A DNA stretch of 25,442 nucleotides from CAZOWL01 sp964583605 (GTDB lineage Bacteria > Pseudomonadota > Gammaproteobacteria > Chromatiales > Chromatiaceae). Under the pieces are notes generated by a model. That model worked only from the letters and a program-made list of their open reading frames with translations, ran no database searches and was not told the origin of the DNA. Location: assembly GCA_964583605.1 (NCBI GenBank), contig CAZOWL010000063.1:1-25442 (forward strand). Direction: 5' to 3'. A program made the translations under genes and the position numbers. Of this stretch, positions 8,865-18,400 are shown piece by piece (the first letter of the stretch is position 1; each line of letters opens with the position of its first letter).

Positions 8865-8885
8865 CGTGGTCTCAGTCAAGTGTTT

Positions 8886-9015
8886 GGCTAACGATCATGG
8901 GGCGAGCCGACCTACCCCGGACGATGAAATGTCGCCTCGCCCCTGATCGTTCCCTCACCCCGAGCCTCTCCCAGAGGGCGAGGTAGCGAAGGTGCTTCGC
9001 GAGTTTCATGGTAAG
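8886..9015. repeat. 130-bp palindromic dispersed repeat, copy 1
   Basis: This element has a near-perfect equal-length partner at 23366-23495 in the same orientation (about 113 of 130 positions identical by eye, no gaps). It contains a long inverted repeat: 8890-8906 pairs with 8936-8951 with a single bulged T at 8898. A second, weaker hairpin lies in the CCCTCACCCC...GGGCGAGG part (about 8952-8983). It fills most of the gap between yceH and ppk1. The structure resembles REP- or MITE-type non-coding elements. No target-site duplication was seen. Confidence 0.85.
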
Positions 9016-9078
9016 GGCCGATTTAAGGGCTCCTCGCGGCGGCGCGCGGCCTAGGTGCGCGCAGGCCCGAGCGAACAG

Positions 9079-11289
9079 TCAATCACTCCTGACACGTCGC
9101 TGGAAATGGTTCAGCAGCCGCGAGCGGAAGTTGGTCTCCTTGTGCTTCGAGCTGGCAGCAAGTCGACGCTCGGCGACGCCGATCAGCGTCTCTTGGGCCC
9201 CCTTGGCACTCTCATCGCTCGGTCGCCGCTGGACATAGCTGCCATCGGACTGCATGTCCCAGGCCGAGCGCTGGTCTGACAGCTGGACATCCATCAGCAG
9301 GCGCAGTTCCTCGCGCATCGCGGTGTTCTCCACCGGGGCATGGACCTCGACCCGACTCTCGAGGTTGCGGTCCATCATGTCGGCCGAGCCGATGTAGTAC
9401 TCCTCATCCCCGCCGTTGCGGAAGTAGATGATGCGGGCATGCTCGAGGAATCGCCCGACGATGCTGACGACCCGCGCGCCCTCGGACAGGCCAGGGAGCC
9501 CGGGGCGGAACCGGCAGGTGTCGCGCACCACCAGGTCGACCTTGACGCCCGCGCGGCTCGCCTTGTACAGCGCGCGTGTCACGTCCACGTCCTCAATGGC
9601 GTTCATCTTCATCTGGATGTGTCCGCCGCCCTGCCTCTCTTGGAGGTCGATCTCGCGCTGGATCTTGGCCAGGATGCCCTTCTTCAGCGTATACGGGGCC
9701 GTGAGGATCTTGCGGTAGCTGGGTGGCGGCGAATAGCCGGTGAGATAGTTGAAGAGCTCGGTCAGGTCCTGGCCGATCTCCTCGTCACAGCCGAGCATGC
9801 CCAGGTCGGAATAGAGCTTGGCCGTGCCGGGATGGTAATTGCCGGTGCCGATGTGGTAGTAGCGGCGCAGCTGGGCATAGTCGCGTCGCACGACGAAGAT
9901 CAGCTTGCTGTGCGTCTTGAGTCCGAGCACCCCATAGGTGACGTGGATGCCTTCCGACTCGAGCCGCCGCGCCCAAGCGATGTTCGCGGCCTCGTCGAAA
10001 CGCGCCTTGATCTCGACGAGGACGGCGACCTGTTTGCCGTTCCGGGCGGCCTTCACGAGCCACTCGAGCATCGACTCCGAGGTGCGGTAGAGAGTCATCT
10101 TGATGGCCAGCACCTTCGGGTCTTCGGCGGCGGTGCGCAGAAAGCGCTCGACGGTGGTGCTGAAGGACTCGTACGGGTGCTGACACAGGAGCGGGCCGTG
10201 CTCGCGGATGACATGGAAGATGTTGCGCCGGTCGTTGGCCAATAACGGGTGGTCGACAGGTCGATGCGGGGAGTCTCTCAGCTCCGGGATCTCCAGCGCG
10301 GCGAGCTCGAAGAGGTCGCGCGGGGCCATCATCCCGTCGACCTCGAAGACATCGCGCTCCTCGTTGAGGCCGAGCTCGGCGGCGAGCATGCCACGGTGCA
10401 CCGGGCTCATCCCGCGTTGCACCTCGAGCCGGACGATCGGGGCGAAGTGGCGCTCGCGGAGCTCCGTCTCGATCAGCTCGAGGAGGTCGTTGGCGGCCTC
10501 TTCGGCCGGCTCGACGATGGCGTTCCGGGTCACGCGGAACAGCTCGCAGCTCTCGATCTCCATGCCGGGAAACAGCATGTCCAGATTCGTCGCGATAAGG
10601 TCGTCGAGCGTTACAAACGTATTGCTGTTGCCGACTTGCACGAGGCGGTTCGACACATCCTTGCTGACCGGCACCTTGACGCGCGCCAGGTAGGTCTCGT
10701 TGCCGCCCGGGAAGCGCAGCTTGACGAGCAGGTTCAGCGCCAGGTTCGAGATAAACGGAAACGGATGGGCCGGGTCCATCGCCAGCGGCGTGATCATCGG
10801 AAAGATATTGGTCAGAAAGTGCTGACGCAGCCCGGCGCGCGCACTGGCCGGCAGATCCGCTATCCGCAGCAGCCGGATGTCGTGGGTCTCCAGCAGGACC
10901 ATCAGCTCGTCGAGGAGCCCCTTCTGATCGATCTGCATGCCGCGAATGACCGCGTGACATTCCTCGACCTGCTGCTGTGGGGACCGGCCATCGACCGTCG
11001 GCGTGTGGACCCCGGCGGCGATCTGCTGCTTCAGACCGCCGATACGCTTCATGAAGAATTCGTCGAGGTTGTTGCTGACGATGGCAAGGAACTTGACCCG
11101 CTCCAGCAGCGGCGTGCGCGGGTCGGCCGCCTCATGGAGGACGCGGCGATTGAACTCGAGCCAGGTCAGCTCGCGGTTGAGGTAGAGGGATGGGTCGTCG
11201 AGATTGAGCTCGGTCCGTGTCGGCTCCGAGAGGGTCTTGGACTGCTCATTGGGCGCCACGGCTAGGGTGGCGGCGTCGCTCGTGCTCAT
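9079..11289 (-). CDS. ppk1: Polyphosphate kinase 1
   Basis: PPK1 reversibly transfers the gamma-phosphate of ATP to a growing polyphosphate chain. At 736 residues it is slightly longer than E. coli PPK (688), mostly at the N-terminus. The family start LNLDDPSLYLNRELTWLEFNRRVL is seen in pieces from about residue 28. The autophosphorylated histidine is H460 in GLKTHSKL and the second active-site histidine is H617 in HARIIYF. Their spacing of 157 residues equals that of H435 and H592 in E. coli. The NLDEFF segment is also present. The ATG at 11289 lacks a clear ribosome-binding sequence. The gene lies 76 bases downstream of the basic DUF2934-type gene and may share its transcript. Confidence 0.96.
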   Translation of the reverse strand: MSTSDAATLAVAPNEQSKTLSEPTRTELNLDDPSLYLNRELTWLEFNRRVLHEAADPRTPLLERVKFLAIVSNNLDEFFMKRIGGLKQQIAAGVHTPTVDGRSPQQQVEECHAVIRGMQIDQKGLLDELMVLLETHDIRLLRIADLPASARAGLRQHFLTNIFPMITPLAMDPAHPFPFISNLALNLLVKLRFPGGNETYLARVKVPVSKDVSNRLVQVGNSNTFVTLDDLIATNLDMLFPGMEIESCELFRVTRNAIVEPAEEAANDLLELIETELRERHFAPIVRLEVQRGMSPVHRGMLAAELGLNEERDVFEVDGMMAPRDLFELAALEIPELRDSPHRPVDHPLLANDRRNIFHVIREHGPLLCQHPYESFSTTVERFLRTAAEDPKVLAIKMTLYRTSESMLEWLVKAARNGKQVAVLVEIKARFDEAANIAWARRLESEGIHVTYGVLGLKTHSKLIFVVRRDYAQLRRYYHIGTGNYHPGTAKLYSDLGMLGCDEEIGQDLTELFNYLTGYSPPPSYRKILTAPYTLKKGILAKIQREIDLQERQGGGHIQMKMNAIEDVDVTRALYKASRAGVKVDLVVRDTCRFRPGLPGLSEGARVVSIVGRFLEHARIIYFRNGGDEEYYIGSADMMDRNLESRVEVHAPVENTAMREELRLLMDVQLSDQRSAWDMQSDGSYVQRRPSDESAKGAQETLIGVAERRLAASSKHKETNFRSRLLNHFQRRVRSD

Positions 11290-11365
11290 AATGGGAGAGG
11301 TTCAATGCGTACTAGGTGACTTGGCTCCAACCTGCTCTGGCGCTCGACGCAGTCGCGGTCTCACG

Positions 11366-11866
11366 TCACGCCGGCTGCGGCTGTTGTCGAAGCCACTCAT
11401 CGACCTCGCGCTCGGCATCGGCCCAGTCCTGCTCGGCGAAACCTGGTGCGAAGTGGCGCTTCTCGGCTTTGAAGTAGGCCGCCATGCGGACCATATGCTC
11501 GCGCTCTTCGGCTGAGAGGGCGCGCGCGGCCTGGCCGATGGAGGAGGCGTTGCTCGAGGCGGCTGCCGCGCTGGCCTTTGCTCGAGGCCTCGCCGGCTTG
11601 GTGGGGGAGGCGGGCTTGCTCGGCGTATTGGCTCGGCGCGCCGCCGGCTTCGCGGATGCGGTGGTGGTCTTTGCGGCGGCTTTGCGTGTCTCGTTCTTCT
11701 TGTCCGGCGGACGCGTGGTGCTGGCGGCCGCAGACCTCGTGCCCGATCCGGCGCGTGCCGAGGCGGCCGTCGCCTTCGCATCGGAAGACTTAGACCGATC
11801 GCCCGTGCCGGTAGCGGCTTTCGACCTGGTCTTCTTCGCCTGAGTCCGATCTTCTGTCGTAGCCAT
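11366..11866 (-). CDS. Basic Lys/Ala-rich protein with DUF2934-like C-terminus
   Basis: This 166-residue protein has two parts. Residues 1 to about 110 are low-complexity, rich in lysine, alanine, serine, threonine and proline, and resemble a histone-H1-like or AlgP-like disordered tail. The C-terminal 50 residues (ALSAEEREHMVRMAAYF... DWADAEREVDEWL) match the short helical DUF2934 pattern of an aromatic-containing helix followed by a W-x-x-A-E-x-E-(V/I) helix. I chose the ATG at 11866, which has GAGGG 10 bases upstream; the longer frame upstream is not protein-like. It is co-directional with ppk1. A nucleic-acid- or polyphosphate-binding role is plausible from the charge but unproven. Confidence 0.75.
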   Translation of the reverse strand: MATTEDRTQAKKTRSKAATGTGDRSKSSDAKATAASARAGSGTRSAAASTTRPPDKKNETRKAAAKTTTASAKPAARRANTPSKPASPTKPARPRAKASAAAASSNASSIGQAARALSAEEREHMVRMAAYFKAEKRHFAPGFAEQDWADAEREVDEWLRQQPQPA

Positions 11867-12183
11867 GATCAGTCGCCCTCTAGTACAAGGTGGTTGGCTC
11901 GATGTGGGGGATGGGTCTGCTGACGTTGCCGACGGCTCGGGCTTGAGATGGGTGTGAGCTGTTGCAGATGCCCTCGACGCTTGGGTCCTGGCCACGTCAT
12001 CGCCCTGAGCTGACTCGGCATTCTGTTCGACTCGGGCGCGGATGACAAACCGAACTTGCGGCCAAGACGGGCGCGAAGCGGTTACAATCGCTCGTCGCTG
12101 GTTTGGTATCTGTTGTTCGATTCGTGCTCCGCCAACAGGGTGCCGCCAAATCCATTGGCCGTAACCACTTTTAGGCCGCAGAT
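11867..12183. other. Intergenic region between divergent genes
   Basis: This 317-base stretch separates the divergent DUF2934-type gene and the first GH57 gene, and must hold promoters for both. A TACAAT sequence at 12083-12088 is a good sigma-70 -10 match for the plus strand. I found no -35 at the usual 16-18 base distance (TTGCGG lies 21 bases away). No credible short gene, hairpin or repeat was seen. Confidence 0.5.
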
Positions 12184-13371
12184 ATGATCGCTCAGCACGC
12201 GCTTGTGCTCAATCTTCATCAACCGGCCGGGAATCTCGAGAGCCTGCTGGAACATCAGAACTGGGAGGCACGCGAGATCCTCTTCGCGATGGATCGCATT
12301 CCGCGGAGCCTCTGGGGCTATGAGGACACCGCGCGGGTCCATCTTTCCCTGTCGGGAACCTTGCTGGAGACGCTCTCCAATCCGGGCTTCCAAGAGCGCG
12401 TCTATGGTGTCGTCGATTGTGGCTCCATGCTCTGGCACTTCCAGAACCAGGAGCTCTTCGAGATCCTCGGCACCGGCTACTTCCATCCGGTGCTGCCGTT
12501 GATTCCGGCCGCTGATCGATGGGAGCATCTCGAGCGTTGGCTGGCCATGGCCCGGCACCTGTTCTGGCGTCCGCACTTCCGTGGCTTTTGGCCGCCGGAG
12601 ATGGGCTTTTCCATGGAGCTGATTCCGCTGTTGCACGCCTGTGGCTATAGCTATGTGCTGGTCGACAGCGAGCACGTCGAGCCGCTGACGCGCATGAGCT
12701 GGCAGGAGCTGCGCTACCGGCCCCATATCGCCCGCTATGGGACCGACAGCGTCGTCGTGATCGTTCGCGACCGGGATCTGTCGAACGCGCAGGAGTCGGG
12801 GATGGAGGTTGGCTGGTTCCTCAATGAGGTCGCCGAGCGTACCAAGCGGTGCGATTTCGTCCCGCTCGTGACAACTTGCACCGATGGGGAGAATGGCGGC
12901 TGGTTCCGCAATGTGACCGCCGGGGCCAATTTCTGGACCGCCTTCTACCAACCGCTGTTGGAGCAGATTCGCTTCGGCGACGCGGCGATCCAGCCCACCT
13001 TCATCAGTGATTACCTTGCGCGGCACGGTGCCCATGGCGAGGTCCGGGTCCATGCTGGTGCCTGGAACACCGGCTGGCACAATGGCCACGGATTCACGCA
13101 ATGGACCGGCTCGGCGCGCCAGCGCGAGGTCTTGGCGGAGCTCGCGCGGATCAGCGAGGCCGTCCACGCGGTCCGCGATGTCGAGGCCGCTGAGGGCAAG
13201 GCGCGCGACCCGAATGTCGAACAGGCGCTCCAGTGCTTGCTTCGCGCGGAGACAAGCTGCAACTTTTACTGGGGCGAGGCCAGGGTGTCTCATGCCGAGG
13301 CCGATCTCGAGGCGGCCCGCCAGGCCCTGTCCCGCGGCGGATGCGAGATCACTGAAAGGGGTGCGGAGTAG
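12184..13371 (+). CDS. Glycoside hydrolase family 57 protein (first of a pair)
   Basis: This 395-residue protein belongs to GH57, whose members act on alpha-glucans (amylases, 4-alpha-glucanotransferases, branching enzymes). The conserved N-terminal H12-Q-P is present (LNLHQP). The probable catalytic nucleophile is E139 in GFWPPEMGFS and the general acid/base region is D234-G-E-N-G-G-W. The catalytic barrel covers most of the length, ending in a helical region with a TSCNFYWG motif also seen in the next gene. There is no signal peptide, so it is probably cytosolic. The exact reaction cannot be told from motifs alone; glycogen or malto-oligosaccharide turnover is inferred. The ATG at 12184 has a weak TAGG ribosome-binding sequence. 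Confidence 0.85.
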   Translation: MIAQHALVLNLHQPAGNLESLLEHQNWEAREILFAMDRIPRSLWGYEDTARVHLSLSGTLLETLSNPGFQERVYGVVDCGSMLWHFQNQELFEILGTGYFHPVLPLIPAADRWEHLERWLAMARHLFWRPHFRGFWPPEMGFSMELIPLLHACGYSYVLVDSEHVEPLTRMSWQELRYRPHIARYGTDSVVVIVRDRDLSNAQESGMEVGWFLNEVAERTKRCDFVPLVTTCTDGENGGWFRNVTAGANFWTAFYQPLLEQIRFGDAAIQPTFISDYLARHGAHGEVRVHAGAWNTGWHNGHGFTQWTGSARQREVLAELARISEAVHAVRDVEAAEGKARDPNVEQALQCLLRAETSCNFYWGEARVSHAEADLEAARQALSRGGCEITERGAE

Positions 13372-13639
13372 CCGCGTCCGGTCGCGGTGCATTGGAGGGC
13401 AGCCGTCTGCAAGCGCTGCACTGCGGCGCCGGCATTGAGTTGTTCGAGCTGTGAATGTCTGAGCTCCGCGCCGTCAGGCATGTCGGCGCCATGTCGAGTG
13501 ACCCGCGAGACGATCATCGCCGCCGCTGTCCCCGATTGAGCTTCCGCCTTCGCTTGCCCTGACCCAGGATGGCCCAAATAGGGCCGCCGCCTTGTGCTAA
13601 GTTTTTGCGAACCCCAGCCCACGATAAGGAGCCATTCCG

Positions 13640-15109
13640 ATGACCGACCTACCCGAATATGTCGATGACCTCCCGAACATCACGGGAGCCGAGAGTGACG
13701 TCGAGCGCGCCGTCGCTGCCGGCCGCGACAAGATCCTGTACTGCGACCAAGGACGGGTCGACTTCGGTGCAATCCGCGCGGCGACGGCCGTAGCTCTGCA
13801 CATGCATCAGCCGCTGATCCCGGCTGGTGGGGCAGATCTGAAGACTGCATCGATCATCAGCAATCTTCAGCACATGATGGACAATCCGGGGATCGGCGAT
13901 AACCACAACGCGCCGGTCTTCCACTGGTGCTACAAACGCATGGGCGAGCTCATCCCGCAGCTCGTGGGAGAGGGCAAGTCTCCACGCGTCATGCTCGAGT
14001 ACTCCGGCACCCTGCTCCATGGCCTGCGCAAGATGGGCCTCCACGACGTCCTGGATCATCTGAAGACGATCACCTGTAATCCCGACTACTACTGGACCAC
14101 CGAGTGGCTCGGTATGCCATGGGGCCATCCGGTCGCGCCTTCGACGCCGGTGCAAGACTATCGGCTGCATGTCCGCGCCTGGCAGCACCACTTCGCGGCC
14201 ATCTTCGGCTGGGAGGCATTGGAGCGTGTGCGCGGCTTCTCACCCTCCGAGATGGCCCTGCCAAATCATCCCGATGTGGCCTATGAATTCGTCAAGACCT
14301 TGGTCGACTGCGGCTATCAATGGGTGCTGGTCCAGGAGCACTCCGTTCAGCAGCTCGATAACGGCTGGCACCCGCAGCGCCCGCATCTGCCTCACCGGCT
14401 GGTCTGCACGAGCTCCAAGGGCGACACCGCCAGCATCATCGCCATCGTCAAGACACAGGGCTCGGACACCAAGCTCGTCGCCCAGATGCAGCCCTGGTAT
14501 GAGGCGCAAGGGCTGCAGCGTTGGGAGCTGGCCGGGAAGTCGGTCCCACCGTTGGTCACGCAGATCGCCGACGGTGAAAACGGCGGCGTGATGATGAACG
14601 AGTTTCCGCCGAAGTACATGGAGGTGGTGCGCGCTGCGAGCGGGACAGATGTCCCTCTGCTCAACCCCAGCGAGTACCTCGAGCACCTCTTCTCTCTGGG
14701 CATCAAGGAGGGTGATTTCACAGCCATCCGGCCGGTCCACCAGAACAAGATCTGGGAGCAGATGAAGCCCGGCGATGGCCCGGAGCGCCTCGCCGCGGTG
14801 ATCGATGAGCTGAAGAAGTCGGATCACCAATTTCACATGGACGGCGGCAGCTGGACGAACGACCTGTCGTGGGTCAAGGGCTACGACGATGTGCTGGGGC
14901 CGATGGAGGCCGTCAGCGCCCTGTTCAACGAGCGGGTCCTCACCGCCGAAGGCGTCAAGACCGACAGCGAGGCCTATCGCAACGCGCTCTTCCATCTCAT
15001 GGCGTCACAGACGAGCTGTTACCGCTATTGGGGACAAGGCGAGTGGACGGACTATGGCAAAGAGATCTGCCGGCGCGCCGAGGAGATCATTCGCCACGAT
15101 TTCGGCTGA
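13640..15109 (+). CDS. Glycoside hydrolase family 57 protein (second of a pair)
   Basis: This 489-residue GH57 protein is a longer, diverged paralogue of the preceding gene. Key motifs are H56-Q-P in LHMHQP, the likely nucleophile E204 in GFSPSEMALP, and D311-G-E-N-G-G. The C-terminal TSCYRYWG motif mirrors TSCNFYWG of its neighbour. About 45 extra residues precede the HQP motif. There is no signal peptide. The ATG at 13640 has a clear AAGGAG eight bases upstream. A 268-base gap separates it from the first GH57 gene, so it may have its own promoter. It is probably an intracellular alpha-glucan-acting enzyme; the specific activity (hydrolase, transferase or branching) is undetermined. Confidence 0.86.
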   Translation: MTDLPEYVDDLPNITGAESDVERAVAAGRDKILYCDQGRVDFGAIRAATAVALHMHQPLIPAGGADLKTASIISNLQHMMDNPGIGDNHNAPVFHWCYKRMGELIPQLVGEGKSPRVMLEYSGTLLHGLRKMGLHDVLDHLKTITCNPDYYWTTEWLGMPWGHPVAPSTPVQDYRLHVRAWQHHFAAIFGWEALERVRGFSPSEMALPNHPDVAYEFVKTLVDCGYQWVLVQEHSVQQLDNGWHPQRPHLPHRLVCTSSKGDTASIIAIVKTQGSDTKLVAQMQPWYEAQGLQRWELAGKSVPPLVTQIADGENGGVMMNEFPPKYMEVVRAASGTDVPLLNPSEYLEHLFSLGIKEGDFTAIRPVHQNKIWEQMKPGDGPERLAAVIDELKKSDHQFHMDGGSWTNDLSWVKGYDDVLGPMEAVSALFNERVLTAEGVKTDSEAYRNALFHLMASQTSCYRYWGQGEWTDYGKEICRRAEEIIRHDFG

Positions 15110-15117
15110 GTCGGGCG

Positions 15118-15146
15118 GGGCACCTCGAAAGCCCCTCGAGGTGCCC
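15118..15146 (+). terminator. Strong hairpin after the second GH57 gene
   Basis: GGGCACCTCG (15118-15127) pairs perfectly over 10 bases with CGAGGTGCCC (15137-15146) around a 9-base loop, starting 9 bases after the GH57 stop codon. Position and stability fit a transcription terminator or 3'-end stabiliser, but there is no T-run after it. Confidence 0.55.
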
Positions 15147-15290
15147 GGCGCGGGCGGAGCTGGCAGGCGGCGACAAGGCTAGCGTGCCCAGCAACGCCCG
15201 CTCCTGCCCCCAATGGGAGCAGGTCCTCTCAGATCCGCGGAGGCCGGACCGCATCGGCCAGCGGAACCGGACCGGCTCAACGCGGGCGGT

Positions 15291-15315
15291 GCCCGCGCTC
15301 GCCCGCGCTCGCCCG
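15291..15315. repeat. 10-bp tandem repeat, 2.5 copies
   Basis: GCCCGCGCTC occurs twice in direct succession and is followed by GCCCG. It lies about 110 bases upstream of the drmA start, in the non-coding boundary region. It could be a regulatory site or simple GC-rich slippage; nothing distinguishes these. Confidence 0.6.
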
Positions 15316-15426
15316 AGATCTAGAAAACGACCTAAACTCCCTGGCAGAGACGCGGCGTTCACCCAGCGCGACTGAATCCCATGCCTATTACGCCTCCTCC
15401 TAGCCCTGACTGCCGTGCTGAGGTTG

Positions 15427-18400
15427 ATGACTGAAGAGCGGACGCGGGTCATCAGGTGGCTGCGCCATTGCCTCATCGGTCCTGAAACCGGAACCGGAAC
15501 CGGCGGCGAGTCCCTCAACCAGATCAAACCGCTGGAGCGCTGGCAGGCGGGTATCCTGTTTCCGGTCCTCGCCGACGCGCATGGGCTGGATGCCGAGATC
15601 GACGACGCCGATGACGCGGAGGAACCGGACAGCGACGGTGCGCCCGCAGATGTTCGGGGTACCAGTCAGCCGAAGCGCCGTTTCGTGCCCCCCTCTTCGG
15701 TTGGCTTCTCGTTCTACATCGAGGGGCGAGGGATTGCGCTTCAGATCATCCCACGGGCGACGCGCTACGAGCCAGCCGATGATTCAACTCGAGCCGGCCG
15801 TGCCGACCGCTGGCAGCCGACCTCGCTCGGCTACGACGAGGCCGATGCGCTGGCCTTCGCGCCGCCGCCCGCGCGCCGCCGCCAACATGAGCGTCATCCG
15901 GTCTTCGATGGCCGAGCCGAGGTCATGGTGCTGTGGCGCCCGCTCGCGGCCGGGTGGCTGGTCACCGTGTCGCTCAGTAACACACAGCAGGACCCGGGCC
16001 GGGGCGATGACCCCGCCAGGGCCGCAGAGCGCAATGCCCGCGCGTTGTTTCAGGTGAGCCTTGAATGCGTCATCGACTCCGGCCAGGTCGGCGAGTATCC
16101 GCGGGTCGAGGCCAGTCTGTTGGATCCTGAGGAGCAGGAGCTGGAGCTCCAGTACCGCGCCCATCGCATCCATGCGATCGGCCACGGCGCCGCGGTGGAG
16201 TGGGAGGTCGCAGATGGTCGGGTCCGGCGCATCTGCAGCGAGTTTCTGCCGAGCGTCGAGGTGCCGCAGGTGAGTGCGGACGGGCTTGGCAGCGAGCACG
16301 GAACGGCCGCTGACGTGGTGCTCCGCATCGACTGGCTCGCCGGCATCGACAATGATCCCGCCGCGCGATTCGATGCGCTGACCTGCTTCGCCGATCGCTA
16401 CCGGGACTGGGTGGATCGCAGCGAGCGGGACAGCGCCGGACTGTCGGCCGCCAACGATCGGGCCGCCGCCCAGCGCATCGTCGAGCGGATGCGCCGCGCG
16501 GTGCGGCGCACCCACGAAGGCGTTGATTTGCTCGCGACGGACCCCATCGCCAGGCGCGCCTTTGCGCTGGCTAACGGGGCGATGGCTGCACAGATGCGCC
16601 AGGCGATGCTCACCCTGGGTGCGGGGCCGCGGGTACCCACCTGGCGACCGTTTCAGCTCGCCTTCTTGCTGCTCGCGCTGCCGTCGGCACTTGACCCGGA
16701 CCACGACGACCGCGAGGTTGTCGATCTCATCTGGTTCCCAACCGGCGGCGGCAAGACCGAGGCCTATCTCGGACTCTTGGCCTGCCTGATCTGCTGGCGG
16801 CGGCTCAAGTATCCGACCTCGGGCGGTGGCACCGCGGCGCTCATGCGCTATACGCTGCGGTTGCTGACCAAGGACCAGTTCCGTCGTGCCGCACGGCTCA
16901 TCTGCGCGCTGGAGCTGTTGCGCCGGCAGACCCCGGACTTGGGCATTGAGCCCATCACCCTTGGCCTCTGGGTCGGCGGTGCGTCCAGCCCGAATACCTA
17001 TGGCGAGGCTCGGCAGGCGATCGATCAGGCGCTTGCTGAGGCCGATGCCGATACCGAGGTGGCCTTGCCGAGCGCGCTGGTGCTGGACCAATGCCCCTGG
17101 TGCGGAGCGCCGCTGCGTCTGCCGCGAAACGTCGATGTCGGCCCAGGTCATTTCGGCTTCCGATGCACGGCGGCCGATTGCGCCTTCGGCGCAGCCGCAG
17201 ACGCGAAACTGCCTTGCAACGTCGTCGATACGGCCCTGTATGAGCGTCCGCCGACCCTGCTGCTCGCAACGGTGGACAAGTTCGCCCGCCTCGCATGGGA
17301 GGAGCGCGCCGGTGCCTTCCTCGGTGGACCGGGCCGCCGTCCGCCGGAGCTGATTATCCAGGACGAGCTGCATCTGATCGCCAGTGCGCTCGGCTCCATC
17401 GCCGGGCTTTACGAGGCGGCGGTCGAGACCGTGCTCGGGGTGCGAGGGGTGTCCCCGAAGATCGTTGCCTCCACCGCCACGATCAGGCAGGCCGCTGACC
17501 AGGTACTGCGGCTGTTCGGCCGACAGTACGCCGTCTTTCCCCCGCCGGGGCTCGACTGCGATGACAGCTACTTTGCCCGCACCGTGCCGACCAGCGAGCG
17601 GCCGGGCCGGCTCTACGTCGGCTATCTGGCACCAGCACGGAACCGACAACACTGCCTTGCACCTCTCGCGGCAGCCCTGCTCGCAGCCCCGGAGCTTCTG
17701 TTCGGCGACGCCCCGGCCCCAGACCGGGAGGCCCTGCTGGACGCCTGGTGGACGGTGCTGGTCTACCACGGCAGCCTGAAGGGTGTGGGCATCAGCCGCA
17801 ACGCCCTCCAGGACATCGAGGCCGGCATGGCGCGCCTACTCGAGGAGGTCCTGCAACGGCAGGCCAGCGAGGCGCACCCGGCGGCAGAGGTGAGCGCGGC
17901 GCCCGAGCGGCGGCTGCGACCCTGGCTTGCCGAGCGGATCACCCAGCTCACCAGCCAGATGTCGGCTGACGAGAACGCGCGGGCCTTCGCCCGGCTGCGG
18001 CGGCCGCGGGAGGATCCGGAGGCGCTCGACCTGGCGCTGGCGACCAACATGGTCTCGGTCGGCCTCGACGTCGGGCGGCTCGCGGTCATGATCATCAACG
18101 GTCAGCCGCTGACGACGGCCGATTACATCCAGGCCAGCAGCCGGGTGGGGCGCGGCGACGTGCCTGGCATCGTCGTCGCGAACTACTCTCGCGACCAGGC
18201 GCGCAGCCTGTCCCACTACGAGAGCTTCCGTGCCTATCACGAGTCCTTCTACCGTTTTGTCGAGCCGACGAGCGTGACACCCTTCACCCGGCAGGCGCGG
18301 TGGCGTGCGCTGCATGCGGCGCTGGTCATCGCCGTGCGCGATGCATGCCCTGACCTCGCCGCCAACGAGCGGGCCGGCGGATTCGACCCGGACCGGCCGG

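Larger units (their letters stand above)
15110..15414. other. Non-coding boundary between the GH57 genes and the drm locus
   Basis: This 305-base stretch holds no credible gene. It contains the 15118-15146 hairpin and a 10-base tandem repeat (GCCCGCGCTC, two and a half copies, 15291-15315). A short A-rich patch near 15325-15345 is the only low-GC segment and the likeliest place for the drm promoter, although I could not assign -35 and -10 boxes. It marks the change from core metabolism to the defence-type locus. Confidence 0.5.

Noticed and set aside
8886..9015. Insertion sequence or transposase remnant at the 130-bp repeat
   Set aside because: The element is too short to encode anything, has no transposase-like frame, and no target-site duplication was found next to either copy.
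8774..9279. Short plus-strand frames across repeat copy 1 and the ppk1 3' end
   Set aside because: They cross the palindromic repeat or are antisense to ppk1, and lack protein-like composition.
15784..17769. Long minus-strand open frame (661 codons) antisense to drmA, with similar long antisense frames at 839-2083, 12082-13392 and 9340-10245
   Set aside because: These are shadows of GC-rich coding sequence. The sense frames carry full family motifs, while the antisense translations are Arg/Gly/Ala/His-rich with no recognisable domain.
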